A stretch of DNA of 64,000 nucleotides from Leifsonia sp. ZF2019 (GCF_019924635.1 NZ_CP065037.1:2790001-2854000), one strand, 5' to 3'. Shown: positions 24,733 to 33,361, numbered from the stretch's first letter. A program made the numbers and translations. Notes: generated by a model from the letters alone, not told the origin.

Positions 24733-25776
24733 CTAGAGGACGTCAGCGGAGAAGCTGAGGTCCGCGTTGGCGAGGACGGGAAGGGCGATCGCGTCGGACA
24801 CGACCTCGGCGATCAGCGGGGGCTTCTCGCCGCGGTACACGCCCACCACGAGGCCGGGCTGGTCCGCGTCCTCGAGGGCATAGTCGGGGTCCATCGACGT
24901 GAGGGTCTGACCCCAGAACGTCGCACCGAGCTCGGTTCCCTCCCAGTCGTCGGTGGCGACCGGTGCAGGCAGGAGCAGCAGCCGATCATCCGGGACGACC
25001 TTCGTTGCCGAGCCTCCGACGCTTACGCGGCGGTCGTAGATGACGATCGGGGGCAGGCCGGCGCCCTCGATGATCGCGTTCACGTCCGCGCGAGTCGCGG
25101 GGCGGGCACCGCCGTTGATCAGCTGTGTCTGGAACTCGTTGCCGGCGGCGAGTGCGCGGAGAACTCGAGTGGACATCAGGAACGAGCCAGGTGGAACCCC
25201 GTTGTCCGTGATGTAGGTGTCCGTCCAGCTCTGCAGGTCCGCAAGACGGGAGACCGTCTTGTCGCTCCACGGTGTGGCCGCGGTGACAGTGTGTCCGGCC
25301 GACCGACCGAAGTCGTCGTCGGATTGGAACTTGCCGCCGAAGTTCGTCGGGTTGATGGTTGCCTTGCCGGTCGCAAGAACGATGCCGCGCAGGCGCTCGA
25401 CGGAGTCGGAGACCGCGTGCACCACACGGTTTGTGGTGTTGAGGACGGCCTGCAGGATGGTCTCGTCAGACGAGTTGCGGGCGCGGAGCTGCGCGTACTC
25501 GCTGACGGGAATGTTCTGCCCGACAGCGGGGAGCTCGAGCGTGACGCGCTTCCCGGTCTGTCCCTTGCCGATCTCCGGCTCAGCGTCGTAGGCACGCCAC
25601 TGGGCGATGTCGACCAGGCCAGTCGAACCCTGCATGAATCGCACAACGATGTCGGCGACCTCACGGTTCGGCAGGAACTGGGCGAGGGTGCCCTTCTGTG
25701 CTTCGTAGTCGGCGAGCGAGGCTCGCGCGTACCCGGTCAGAGTTGCCGGGTCGATGACGTCAGTCCAAAGTGCCAT
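24733..25776 (-). CDS. Major capsid protein
   Basis: 347 residues. The N-terminus (MALWTDVIDPATLTGYARAS), the early strand region KRVTLELPAVGQNIPVSEYA and the C-terminal half with PPIVIYDRR and YALEDADQPGLVVGVYRGEK fit the lambda gpE-like major capsid family. It lies after decoration and scaffold genes. A good AAAGGAG ribosome site lies about 10 nt upstream. Confidence 0.85.
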   Translation of the reverse strand: MALWTDVIDPATLTGYARASLADYEAQKGTLAQFLPNREVADIVVRFMQGSTGLVDIAQWRAYDAEPEIGKGQTGKRVTLELPAVGQNIPVSEYAQLRARNSSDETILQAVLNTTNRVVHAVSDSVERLRGIVLATGKATINPTNFGGKFQSDDDFGRSAGHTVTAATPWSDKTVSRLADLQSWTDTYITDNGVPPGSFLMSTRVLRALAAGNEFQTQLINGGARPATRADVNAIIEGAGLPPIVIYDRRVSVGGSATKVVPDDRLLLLPAPVATDDWEGTELGATFWGQTLTSMDPDYALEDADQPGLVVGVYRGEKPPLIAEVVSDAIALPVLANADLSFSADVL

Positions 25777-25791
25777 GTTCGGTCACTCCTT

Positions 25792-26175
25792 TCAGGCGAA
25801 GACGCAGGTCGTGGCGTCTTTGGCGGTGATCGGCTTCACGAACGACGCGTAGGGGACCTTCGCGGTGTTGATGCGGCCATGATCGAGGACAGGGGCACCG
25901 AAGTCGGTCGCGCCGACGACCTTCTGGTCGGTGAGGATGAAGCCGGCGAGGATGCCGGCTCCCGTGGTGGTGCCGACCGTCACGTCATACGGGACAGCAA
26001 GTCCCGACACAATCGCGATGGGCGTGCCGGCGGGGATGTACCCGTTCGGGTAGTGGGTGTTCGCGGTGAACGTCGAGATGTCGATCGTCTCGGTCCGCGC
26101 GTTGCGGATTCCGTGAGACGAGCCGAGCCACGACAGGTCACCGCCACCGATGGTCTCAGTGCTGAGACGAGGCAT
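25792..26175 (-). CDS. Head decoration protein
   Basis: 127 residues; GYIPAGTPIAIVSG and GAGILAGFILTDQKVV are typical of gpD-like capsid stabilising proteins, and the gene lies just before the capsid gene as in lambda-like heads. It probably forms trimers on the capsid surface. Confidence 0.7.
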   Translation of the reverse strand: MPRLSTETIGGGDLSWLGSSHGIRNARTETIDISTFTANTHYPNGYIPAGTPIAIVSGLAVPYDVTVGTTTGAGILAGFILTDQKVVGATDFGAPVLDHGRINTAKVPYASFVKPITAKDATTCVFA

Positions 26176-26187
26176 GGTGGATCCTTC

Positions 26188-26835
26188 CTAGGATTCGGTC
26201 TTCTTGGATTTGCGTGTTCCGGCGAAGAGATCTGCTCCGGCGCCGACGCCCTTGGCGGGCTGGTTTTGGCCGCGCTTGCCCTGTCCGAGGTCAGGGCCGC
26301 CCTTCTTCTGGGCACCACTACTCGCTTCGGTCGAGTGCTCCTGAACCCACGCGGCGATGGCGTCGGTGTCAGCAGCGTCGTCCTTGATGAAACGGCTGCG
26401 GTCTAGCTCCAGAAGCGCGTTCGCATCCGGGATGCGTCCGTTGAGCGCGGTCGCAAGAGCGTTCTTGACGCGTTCGGCGGCAAGGATGGCTCGGATCTCC
26501 GAGCGACCTTCCTCCTTGGCAGCGTCGAGCGCGTTCTGCTCCGCGGACTGGGTCTTCGTGCGAAGGTCCGCATTGTCCTTCTCGAGCTTCGCGATTTTCT
26601 CCGGCGTCCAGTCGCCGAAGGCTTTCACGCGGCCCTCATGCTTGCGGGACTGGTGAAGGTGGTACGCGGCCTGCTGCTCCGGCGTCATGTCCTTGACAGG
26701 AGTGTTCGCCGGGAAGCCGGTCTCTCCACCTGCGCCGCCCTTATCGCCTTCGTCACCACCACCGCTGCTCTCTCCATCGTCTGAGACGAATCGGAGTCGC
26801 GGGTTGCGGATGAAGATGCCGCCTCGAGTGAACAT
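26188..26835 (-). CDS. Scaffolding protein
   Basis: 215 residues from ATG 26835. An acidic Gly/Ser N-terminus (FVSDDGESSGGGDEGDKGGA), a central coiled coil (WTPEKIAKLEKDNADLRTKT, about 85-140) and a basic C-terminus (GTRKSKKTES) give the standard scaffold layout. ATG 26835 is preferred over 26850 or 26952 because GGGAGA lies 7 nt upstream. That ribosome site is the right arm of one of two CCCGACATGGG palindromes. Confidence 0.75.
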   Translation of the reverse strand: MFTRGGIFIRNPRLRFVSDDGESSGGGDEGDKGGAGGETGFPANTPVKDMTPEQQAAYHLHQSRKHEGRVKAFGDWTPEKIAKLEKDNADLRTKTQSAEQNALDAAKEEGRSEIRAILAAERVKNALATALNGRIPDANALLELDRSRFIKDDAADTDAIAAWVQEHSTEASSGAQKKGGPDLGQGKRGQNQPAKGVGAGADLFAGTRKSKKTES

Positions 26836-26845
26836 GCTGTTGTCT

Positions 26846-26878
26846 CCCATGTCGGGTGTTTCGGATCCCCATGTCGGG
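26846..26878 (-). promoter_or_regulatory. Paired palindromes CCCGACATGGG upstream of scaffold
   Basis: Two identical copies of the 11-bp element on the minus strand (26856-26846 and 26878-26868), 22 bp start to start. The nearer copy runs straight into the ribosome site. The same arrangement lies before the small terminase gene. Either a DNA operator or a translational hairpin is possible. Confidence 0.6.
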
Positions 26879-26883
26879 GCTAC

Positions 26884-26899
26884 CCACCCGTCCGGGTGG
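26884..26899 (-). terminator. Hairpin CCACCC-GGAC-GGGTGG in the MuF-scaffold gap
   Basis: A 6-bp perfect stem with a 4-nt loop in the leader between scaffold and the MuF gene stop. There is no T-tract, so it may be an attenuator or structural element rather than a terminator. Confidence 0.35.
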
Positions 26900-26912
26900 A
26901 AGTCTTGGTGAG

Positions 26913-27725
26913 TCAGATCTGGCTTGGACCCGTGAAATGGTCGGATCGCCACGCCAGAACCGGCCCGAGCTCCCCGTGCTCATGCGTGACGATCACGTCG
27001 AGGTAGTCAGCGACCGGGTTGTTCAGCCCGATGTCGCGGCCTCCCCGGTCGGCTGCGCGACCAGACTTCGCAGCTACCGCTTCATGGGTCTGTTCCAGCA
27101 ATTTCGGGTCAATTACCTGCTCATCCGGTTCACCGATGAAGCTCTTGATCCCGCAGTCACAGCCCGGATGTATCGGCATCAGATCGCCTTTGTAATACCT
27201 CTGTGTGGAGGCGATCACGCATAGTGCGCAGTTCTCACGACCCGTCAGCGTCCGCTGATACAGCTCCACCCGGGTACGGGACATCGCTTGCCGCGCTGCA
27301 TGCGTCTTCGCGAGCTGCATTCCCGAGGAGACCAAGTCAGCCAGTCGTGCAGCACCTGCCGCTGTCGCCGCGTTGAGCGTGTTGCCGTTGCTCAACGACG
27401 TGTAGACGGTTGTGAAGGGGCGCTGATAGACCGTGTTGGCATCGACTCCGCGAAGTGACTCGGTCGTTGCGTCAGCGACAGCACCGCGAGAGATCGTCGT
27501 CCCAAGTTGCTGTGCCGCAACCCGGGACAGGTACGCATCGGTGAGTTCAGCGACCCGCTTCTGTCCAGCCTCAACTCGAGGGACCAGTTCAGCGATCAGC
27601 TTTTCCGCATCAGCATCGCGATACGCGGACAATGACGACCACTTCCGGTACGCGTACGACATGACCTTGCTACGAACCGCCGCCACTTGAGCGTCGTAGT
27701 TCTGGTCAAGCCGCGTTACCGCCAC
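26913..27725 (-). CDS. MuF-like capsid maturation/minor head protein
   Basis: 270 residues. Helical N-terminal two-thirds, then the Cys-His cluster typical of MuF-like proteins (ENCALCVIASTQRYYKGDLM, PIHPGCDCG, about 170-200) and a C-terminal tail ending VTHEHGELGPVLAWRSDHF. It is packaged with the portal in many siphoviruses. GTG start, overlapping the portal stop by 20 nt. Confidence 0.8.
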   Translation of the reverse strand: MAVTRLDQNYDAQVAAVRSKVMSYAYRKWSSLSAYRDADAEKLIAELVPRVEAGQKRVAELTDAYLSRVAAQQLGTTISRGAVADATTESLRGVDANTVYQRPFTTVYTSLSNGNTLNAATAAGAARLADLVSSGMQLAKTHAARQAMSRTRVELYQRTLTGRENCALCVIASTQRYYKGDLMPIHPGCDCGIKSFIGEPDEQVIDPKLLEQTHEAVAAKSGRAADRGGRDIGLNNPVADYLDVIVTHEHGELGPVLAWRSDHFTGPSQI

Positions 27726-29115
27726 CGGTCAGCTCCTCCGCCAGAAGTGCCTCGTCAGCCGCTTCAGCCTCAGCCTGAGCGACCTGCTCGGGGCCGAACT
27801 GCCAGATCTCACGCATGATCGTCCGCTTCGCTAGTGACGTGACTGCCTGGGCTGCGGCACTCGCCTTGTCGGTGACCGCGTACCGGCTCGCCGGCTTCCA
27901 GTCGAGAGTGATCTTCGCCTTGTTTGCCCGCTCTTCGTCACCCAATGTGAGGAAGGCGATGTACAGAACGTCAACGAGCGCGGAAGTGCACCGCACCTGC
28001 TTGTCCTCAGTCGCGAAAATAAGACCCTCGACATTGGCCTGAGCCCCTGACGCCGACTCGTTGTCAGGCGCGAACATCGCGAGCGGTCGACGCGTGACAG
28101 CGGCAAGCTCCCGAATATCGTCCTTGATGGCCGACTGAATGCCCTGCATGTCCGCCTGAGCGGTCTGGAACACCTTCGAGTTGTACGGCAGCTGGATCCA
28201 CGACCCCGGGTCAGTAGTGAGGACGTTGTCCGGGATCGAGTCGAGCTCGTTTCCGTCCTCGTCCGTGGCACCATCCATATCGACCTGGATGACCATCTGC
28301 TTGAACGCCTGATAAGCGGCGATGACCATGGCGTTGTAGGTCTTGTGGTTGATGCGGTCGAGGACGTCAAGGTGCGGCTCGAACTCACCGATACCCCTGC
28401 GGTTGCGGAAACGCACAACAGGCACGATCGGGTGGTTCAGCTCTTCCCCGTCTACTCCGCCCCGCGTGTCATCCCACACATAAGTCGACGGGCTGAACGA
28501 GATACCCTTCCCGGGCCCGCTGCGGTCACGGTAAGCGACCCAGCGGCGCGCGTTCGACATTGCCCCGTCATCCTGGCGCTCACCGGGAAGGTACAAGTAG
28601 ATGTAGTCCCGCTTCTCATCCGAGTCGTGGAACACCTTCATCGCAGCCCTCACCTCGGACTGCCGGGCCGGGTTGTGGAAAGTCACCACCTGACGCGGGT
28701 CTTCACCCGTGATGACGATCTCCCCATCCTCATCCTGCCCAACGATCATGTACGCGTCAGAAAGAGCGAGCATGTTCTCGAGCACATCCGAGAACTCGAC
28801 GTCGAGGCCGTTGTTCTTCCAGATCTGCCATGCGACGTCATCGACCTGATCCGCAGACACAGCCGTGCGAATCTCACGGATAGCGCATCGTTCGCGAATC
28901 GAACCAACGATGAGTTCGGCGAAGTTCGTGCACGCCTTCTTCTGGAAGGAACGGAACGCATCGGACGCTCCGCTCCCAACAGGGACCGGGAGAGGCGGCT
29001 CGCCGTCGTGATAGCCGGCAAGTTTCTGGAGGCGAGGAAGGCGCAGATTCAGCTTCTTGACACCCTTGACGATCCACCAGCCGGGAGAGTTGGTCTCTGT
29101 GACTTCAATGGTCAC
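27706..29115 (-). CDS. Portal protein (SPP1 gp6-like)
   Basis: 469 residues with GTG start and GGAGG upstream. Features include WQIWKNNGLDVEFSDVLENM (about 90-110), VVRFRNRRGIGEFEPHLDVL (about 232) and INHKTYNAMVIAAYQAFKQM (about 250-270), typical of SPP1-type portals; an acidic C-terminus follows. It forms the dodecameric DNA entry channel and docks the terminase. Confidence 0.9.
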   Translation of the reverse strand: MTIEVTETNSPGWWIVKGVKKLNLRLPRLQKLAGYHDGEPPLPVPVGSGASDAFRSFQKKACTNFAELIVGSIRERCAIREIRTAVSADQVDDVAWQIWKNNGLDVEFSDVLENMLALSDAYMIVGQDEDGEIVITGEDPRQVVTFHNPARQSEVRAAMKVFHDSDEKRDYIYLYLPGERQDDGAMSNARRWVAYRDRSGPGKGISFSPSTYVWDDTRGGVDGEELNHPIVPVVRFRNRRGIGEFEPHLDVLDRINHKTYNAMVIAAYQAFKQMVIQVDMDGATDEDGNELDSIPDNVLTTDPGSWIQLPYNSKVFQTAQADMQGIQSAIKDDIRELAAVTRRPLAMFAPDNESASGAQANVEGLIFATEDKQVRCTSALVDVLYIAFLTLGDEERANKAKITLDWKPASRYAVTDKASAAAQAVTSLAKRTIMREIWQFGPEQVAQAEAEAADEALLAEELTGGGNAA

Positions 29116-29131
29116 TGCGGCCTCCGTTTCC

Positions 29132-30793
29132 CTACTTGAGTCGGCGGATCACCGCCTTGCGCTTGGCCTTCGGTTTGGCACCGAGCCGACGCGCGTCGGC
29201 ACATGCTTTCCACGACAAAGTCGCGGCCATTCCTGCATCAAACTTGAGTTCCTGCTGGCCGTCCTGCTTCGCCATGACGAGCAGGGGCTTTCCCTCCTCG
29301 TCCTTCACGCGAAGTTCCTTCACGCCGGCGTTGCCGAGATGACGGATCAGATCGTTGTGCGGGTCGAAGTCACCATCCGGATTCTCAATACCTCCGAAAC
29401 GGACACTCTTGGTGTCGATCGCCTCGGTGTACTCACGCAGCGTGTATGCCATTCGGACGTATTTGTTCGTCCAGAACTCCTCGACCTGATCGGGATACTT
29501 CGCCGACCAGGAGCCCATAGTTTCGGTCCAATGAGGCGGGTCACCGTACAGCTTCCACACCTCGTAGAACGACATGGCGTGCTCGAGTGTCTGTGTGACC
29601 TCGTCCTCGGGCACTTCCCACTCATCGTCGCCCTCCGGACGCTCCCATAGACCAAGGAGCTCCTGAACACCTGTCGCGATGTCCGTCGCGACGAGCGCTG
29701 TAGCGTCACGGAAGCGAGCGCCATCGAACCCGAGGCCAACGAACGCTCCCTGTGGAATCGTCCTGCCAGGGTCCGCGCGATCGAGGATCCTCTTGAAGTC
29801 GAAGAACTGCGAACCAGACTTCCGCCACCGGTTCAACCACACACGCTCGAGATACGCCTTGTCAGCCTGCGGACGATCCCACTGCTTCGCGATCGACTCG
29901 AACTGACCCGGACCATACTCGCCGGCCGGACCAGTCGCGTCCGATATCGCCGCGACGCGCTTGTCGATAGTTGAAAGGTCGTCGTGCTCATCACCCGCCC
30001 ACCGAGCAAAGAAGAACAGGGCCGGATTCTCGATCTCGCCGCGGTCGATCATCTCCGCCTCAGCGCGCACATCCTCCTGGATGCTCCCCTGACCCGGTTT
30101 CCCGGCAGTCGACGTGTACAGCGCCCATGGGTCCTCGAGCGGCCTCTTCGTGAGGTTGGCGCTCATCGTCTCGTGCGCATTCTTCGCAGACGGCAGATAC
30201 AGGCGATGTGGCTCGTCGAAGTGCTGGAACGTCGTCAGAGCACCATCACGGGAGCCTGGGGAATTCGAAACCGGGACGACCTGACCGTCAGCACGACCAC
30301 GTTCGTCAATGCGCAGAATGCGCTCGAGTGAGGATTCGAAGTAGTCCGCGTCAGGGCCCTCCTCGACAACGTACTTCAGCACACCGAAGGCCAGCTCAGA
30401 GACCTGCTCCTCGGTGACAGCCATCATCGGGATGTAGGGGAAGGCTACCGGTCGTCCAACGGGATCCCCATCAGCATCGAACCCATCGCAACGAACAGGA
30501 CCCTCCGGGTGAAGCTCAGCGAACGCCACCCATGCTGCGAACTCAGTCTTGGCCATGCCTTTGCGCCACTCGATTGCGCCGCGCTGAAACCGGCGCCTGC
30601 CGGCGAGACGATGCCCCTGCGGGTACACCTCGTAGAGGCGGTACAGTGCAGCGAGCTTCTCGTCATCCAGCAGCGCCGGACGCCCAGCGAGCGAACCAGG
30701 ACCGAAGACGCACCGGTCAAGGATGAACTCAGCAACCGAAGGGCCCAGCGTGGGAAAGGACAAGTCAAGAGGCGGGACAATCAGAACCGCCAC
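29132..30793 (-). CDS. Terminase large subunit
   Basis: 553 residues, GTG start. ATPase half: deviant Walker A in WRKGMAKTE (G79-T83) and Walker B HFDE (191-194), followed by a coupling-type motif LYTSTAGKPG. Nuclease half: first acidic residue in GLGFDGARFRDATALV. Packages DNA with the portal and small subunit. Length and order match actinophage terminases. It starts 6 nt after the small-subunit stop. Confidence 0.92.
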   Translation of the reverse strand: MAVLIVPPLDLSFPTLGPSVAEFILDRCVFGPGSLAGRPALLDDEKLAALYRLYEVYPQGHRLAGRRRFQRGAIEWRKGMAKTEFAAWVAFAELHPEGPVRCDGFDADGDPVGRPVAFPYIPMMAVTEEQVSELAFGVLKYVVEEGPDADYFESSLERILRIDERGRADGQVVPVSNSPGSRDGALTTFQHFDEPHRLYLPSAKNAHETMSANLTKRPLEDPWALYTSTAGKPGQGSIQEDVRAEAEMIDRGEIENPALFFFARWAGDEHDDLSTIDKRVAAISDATGPAGEYGPGQFESIAKQWDRPQADKAYLERVWLNRWRKSGSQFFDFKRILDRADPGRTIPQGAFVGLGFDGARFRDATALVATDIATGVQELLGLWERPEGDDEWEVPEDEVTQTLEHAMSFYEVWKLYGDPPHWTETMGSWSAKYPDQVEEFWTNKYVRMAYTLREYTEAIDTKSVRFGGIENPDGDFDPHNDLIRHLGNAGVKELRVKDEEGKPLLVMAKQDGQQELKFDAGMAATLSWKACADARRLGAKPKAKRKAVIRRLK

Positions 30794-30799
30794 GATCGC

Positions 30800-31273
30800 C
30801 TACTGAGCCAACCGCAGGCGAGGGTCCTCACCCTTCGGCTTCTTCGCAGCGTGACGCTTCTCGGTCCGCTCTTCAGCCTCGTCGGCTGCAGCGAACTGGA
30901 TCTTCAATCGAGCGCGGTCCTCCGGCGTTGCGCCGAACTTCGCCACCCGCAGTCGCAGCTCATTCGCCACCGACGTGTTGCCGGTCCAGAACTTTGCGTG
31001 GATCAGAGCCGTGTCCATCAGCTCCGACCAGTCGGTCTCTGTGAACTCTGTAGAGAGAGGCGAGCTCGCCCACATGCTCCACCACTGACGCGTCCGCTCA
31101 GGCCACACGAACTGCTGCATCACAACGTTGCCGTCGATCTCAACTGAGACGTCGAAGGTGGGAAGTTCAGGCTGATCAGAAGGTGCCGCCTCGATTATGC
31201 GCATCTGTGCGCCACCACCATTACGGCGAACCCGCCGAGACGGATCCTTCGGAGCAGGTCCCTTGCCAGCCAT
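30800..31273 (-). CDS. Terminase small subunit
   Basis: 157 residues with a basic start (MAGKGPAPKDPSRRVRRNGG) typical of actinophage small terminases, WSMWASSPLSTEFTETDW and LIHAKFWTGN in the middle, and a charged helical C-terminus. It lies directly upstream of the large subunit. The leader carries the paired CCCGACAYGGG palindromes. Confidence 0.75.
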   Translation of the reverse strand: MAGKGPAPKDPSRRVRRNGGGAQMRIIEAAPSDQPELPTFDVSVEIDGNVVMQQFVWPERTRQWWSMWASSPLSTEFTETDWSELMDTALIHAKFWTGNTSVANELRLRVAKFGATPEDRARLKIQFAAADEAEERTEKRHAAKKPKGEDPRLRLAQ

Positions 31274-31281
31274 TGCTACCT

Positions 31282-31313
31282 CCCATGTCGGGAAAACGGG
31301 CGCCCGTGTCGGG
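31282..31313 (-). promoter_or_regulatory. Paired palindromes CCCGACAYGGG upstream of terS
   Basis: CCCGACATGGG (31292-31282) and CCCGACACGGG (31313-31303) on the minus strand, 21 bp start to start, with the palindrome CGGGCGCCCG (31297-31306) between them. The near copy overlaps the GGGAGG ribosome site. This matches the pair before the scaffold gene. Confidence 0.6.
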
Positions 31314-31345
31314 CAACACCCGCGGAATTACGCGGGAAAAAGCGT

Positions 31346-31351
31346 TACAAT
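31346..31351 (+). promoter_or_regulatory. -10 element for the zinc-finger/primase-polymerase gene
   Basis: TACAAT is followed after 5 nt by the ATG at 31357, so transcription would start at or next to the start codon (leaderless). No clear -35 is seen. Confidence 0.4.
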
Positions 31352-31356
31352 TGACC

Positions 31357-31884
31357 ATGCGCAAATGCGAATGGTGCGGGACTGCGATCGTCTATAAGAA
31401 CGCCCAAGCCGTCTACTGCTCAAGCCGATGCCGTGTTTACGCCCACCGAGCCCGGAACAACCCATTCGCAGCCCTCCGCAACGAGAAGCGCTGGGTTCTC
31501 TGGGACACGAACAAGCGACCGATCATGCCGTCTGGCGCGCCGGCAAGTTCGACTGACCCGTCAACGTGGTCGATGGGCCACGTCGTCAACGGTCACCTGA
31601 ACATCGGCTTCGTTCTGGGCGACGGATTCGCCTGTATCGACCTCGACCACTGCCTCGTCGGCGGCCGACCGAACGAAGCGGCCTCCGAGTTCCTCAAGAG
31701 CTACCCGAAGCACTACATCGAGATATCGCCGTCCGGTGACGGCCTTCACATCTGGGGAACCGCCGATGAAGGGCCGGGGACGAGGCGCATCGAGAACGGG
31801 CTCTCCGTCGAGCGCTACACCACCGGCCGGTACATCACCGTTACCGGCCGCGTCTTCCAGCCTGGCAACCTCCTGCCGCTGTAA
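31357..31884 (+). CDS. Zinc finger plus primase-polymerase (AEP) domain protein
   Basis: 175 residues. N-terminal finger CEWC (4-7) and CSSRC (21-25). About 45-175 matches the N-terminal part of bifunctional primase-polymerases: WVLWDTNKRPIMPSGAPASS, then IGFVLGDGFACIDLDHCLVG with D95-x-D97, and YIEISPSGDGLHIWG with H131 as likely catalytic residues. It lacks a helicase domain and a large C-terminal region. It is transcribed opposite to the terminase and convergent with the HNH gene. Could prime phage replication or act in the lysogen; not settled. Confidence 0.75.
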   Translation: MRKCEWCGTAIVYKNAQAVYCSSRCRVYAHRARNNPFAALRNEKRWVLWDTNKRPIMPSGAPASSTDPSTWSMGHVVNGHLNIGFVLGDGFACIDLDHCLVGGRPNEAASEFLKSYPKHYIEISPSGDGLHIWGTADEGPGTRRIENGLSVERYTTGRYITVTGRVFQPGNLLPL

Positions 31885-32022
31885 CGCTTTTCTCGCTCAG
31901 CGCCAATCTGCCGCATCGGCACCTTCGCGCGCGTCCGCGAGCTAGAGTACGTCACGATCGACCGCCTCGGCTCATCCTCGCCCGCCACAGCACCAAAAAC
32001 CCCAGACCCGTACAGATCCAAA

Positions 32023-32451
32023 TCAGCAGCATCGCCCGCCGAACGGCCCCCGGGGGTGGGGGGTGATGGCCTGGGTGCTTGTCGCCGTGTTTTGTTTGCG
32101 TGGTTCGCCTTTGAAGGCACGTACGCGGCCGCGTCGTGATTCTTCGCGCGTCTTGGCTGCGTGACAGGTGCTGCATGCCCCCTGGCCGTTGCTCAGGGTG
32201 TACGTGCCGCCTTCAGCGACGGGAACGATGTGGTCTGCTTCGGTTGCTGTGCCTGTGCACTTGGGTCCGCGTATCTGACAGCGTCGTCCGCAGCGTTCGA
32301 GCACAGCGCGTCTCCACTCGGTGTGGATTGGCGTGCTGGTTCGGTCTCTGCCGTATCCCCAGTTGATGGGCATGTGTTCGTCGCAGTACCTGGAGTTGGT
32401 GATGCGGTTCTCGCAGCCTGGCTTTGGACACTTGCGGGGGGCCCGGGGCAT
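32023..32451 (-). CDS. HNH endonuclease near terminase
   Basis: 142 residues. N-terminal zinc pattern CPKPGCENRITNSRYCDEH, then an HNH core: CGRRCQI ... TEADHIVPVAEGGTYTLSNG ... CSTCHAAKT (about 52-100). HNH proteins next to terminase take part in DNA packaging cleavage in many siphoviruses. The 138-nt gap 31885-32022 shows nothing clear. Confidence 0.85.
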   Translation of the reverse strand: MPRAPRKCPKPGCENRITNSRYCDEHMPINWGYGRDRTSTPIHTEWRRAVLERCGRRCQIRGPKCTGTATEADHIVPVAEGGTYTLSNGQGACSTCHAAKTREESRRGRVRAFKGEPRKQNTATSTQAITPHPRGPFGGRCC

Positions 32452-32470
32452 CTTTGCTACCCCCTGGTGT

Positions 32471-32569
32471 TTAGTCGTACCCCCTGGTGTCTTCGTCGCA
32501 GCAGAGAGCTGCAGCGAGCGTGGATAGGTACTCGGCGCCGCATTGGTCGCAGGCAGTCATGCCGTTCAT
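32471..32569 (-). CDS. Mini zinc-finger protein (32 aa)
   Basis: MNGMTACDQCGAEYLSTLAA followed by a CC pair and an acidic tail. The first ATG (32569) overlaps the previous stop as ATGA. A four-cysteine mini finger; function unknown. Confidence 0.55.
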   Translation of the reverse strand: MNGMTACDQCGAEYLSTLAAALCCDEDTRGYD

Positions 32570-32709
32570 ACCGGAAACCCGAATAGCAGGGACGATACCT
32601 CGGCTAGGAACATGCCCGCTATGACCCCCACTAGGACGGGCCATCCAGGTAGGGAACTGTCTTCCCCGAACCATCCGGGGTCTTTCTCGACGCCTTTTCT
32701 GGAGGCCAT
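32566..32709 (-). CDS. Small membrane protein (47 aa)
   Basis: Starts MASRKGVEKDPGWFGEDSSL and has one C-terminal transmembrane helix. It is joined to both neighbours by TGATG and ATGA overlaps, which supports translation. Confidence 0.55.
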   Translation of the reverse strand: MASRKGVEKDPGWFGEDSSLPGWPVLVGVIAGMFLAEVSSLLFGFPV

Positions 32710-32942
32710 CAGATACCGCCGCGGTTCTTGTAGCTGTCTGCGATTCGGCGTCCCAGAGTGGAGGGGTCTTCGGTGTCTTCGCTCCTGAACACCGTGACTG
32801 CGCCAGAACCTACTGGTGCAGTCTTCCTAGTGGGCGGCTGCTTGAAGCTTCGAGCGATGGCAATCAGGATCGCCATTGTGAGTCCGATGACGATCAGCGC
32901 GAGGCATCCTGCGCTGACCCATCCGAGGATCTCCCACATCAT
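32709..32942 (-). CDS. Small membrane protein (77 aa)
   Basis: One N-terminal helix (ILGWVSAGCLALIVIGLTMA) and a polar cytoplasmic tail (RRIADSYKNRGGI). The start overlaps the upstream stop as ATGA. Function unknown. Confidence 0.6.
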   Translation of the reverse strand: MMWEILGWVSAGCLALIVIGLTMAILIAIARSFKQPPTRKTAPVGSGAVTVFRSEDTEDPSTLGRRIADSYKNRGGI

Positions 32943-33190
32943 GATGTGCTTCCTGTCGTGGAGTTGAAGCTGTGGTCAACGGTGACGCGTTCGGCAGGGA
33001 TCGTGATGGTGATCGCTGGCACGCCTTGATCCGTCACCTCGATCCGGACACCCTCTTCGGTTATGTGCCAGGGGAAGTCTTCGCCGTCGATGGTGATCGC
33101 GAATGCTGGAACGGTGACTGCGTTCGGGTCTCTCTGCGCACGGGTGAGCCAGTGCGCCTCGACGTTGATGTGTCCTGCGAACTCCGGCAT
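32939..33190 (-). CDS. Hypothetical phage protein (83 aa)
   Basis: Soluble beta-rich protein (starts MPEFAGHINVEAHWLTRAQR). The alternating strand pattern (AITIDGEDFPWHITEEGVRI, AITITIPAERVTVDH) resembles a small host-surface or single-domain beta protein. No family recognised. Confidence 0.6.
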   Translation of the reverse strand: MPEFAGHINVEAHWLTRAQRDPNAVTVPAFAITIDGEDFPWHITEEGVRIEVTDQGVPAITITIPAERVTVDHSFNSTTGSTS

Positions 33191-33291
33191 CAGGTTGCCT
33201 CCGGTCGTAGGTTGGTTCCGTCCTGGGCCCGACTATGGGTGAACGTTGGGGCTGGTCCGGTCACGCTTGATGCCGTGCGCACGAACGGCAT
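33190..33291 (-). CDS. Possible 33-aa peptide in the 33.2-33.4 kb gap
   Basis: ATG 33291 opens a frame (MPFVRTASSVTGPAPTFTHS...) whose stop overlaps the next ATG as TGATG. No ribosome site is visible, so it may be only a leader. Nothing else is seen between 33191 and 33361. Confidence 0.25.
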   Translation of the reverse strand: MPFVRTASSVTGPAPTFTHSRAQDGTNLRPEAT

Positions 33292-33361
33292 GCTTGGTGA
33301 GGATGCTCGGCCCTGTTCTGTGTTGGGGGTTGAGTCGGGTCCAGGAACGGAAGCAATGTGA

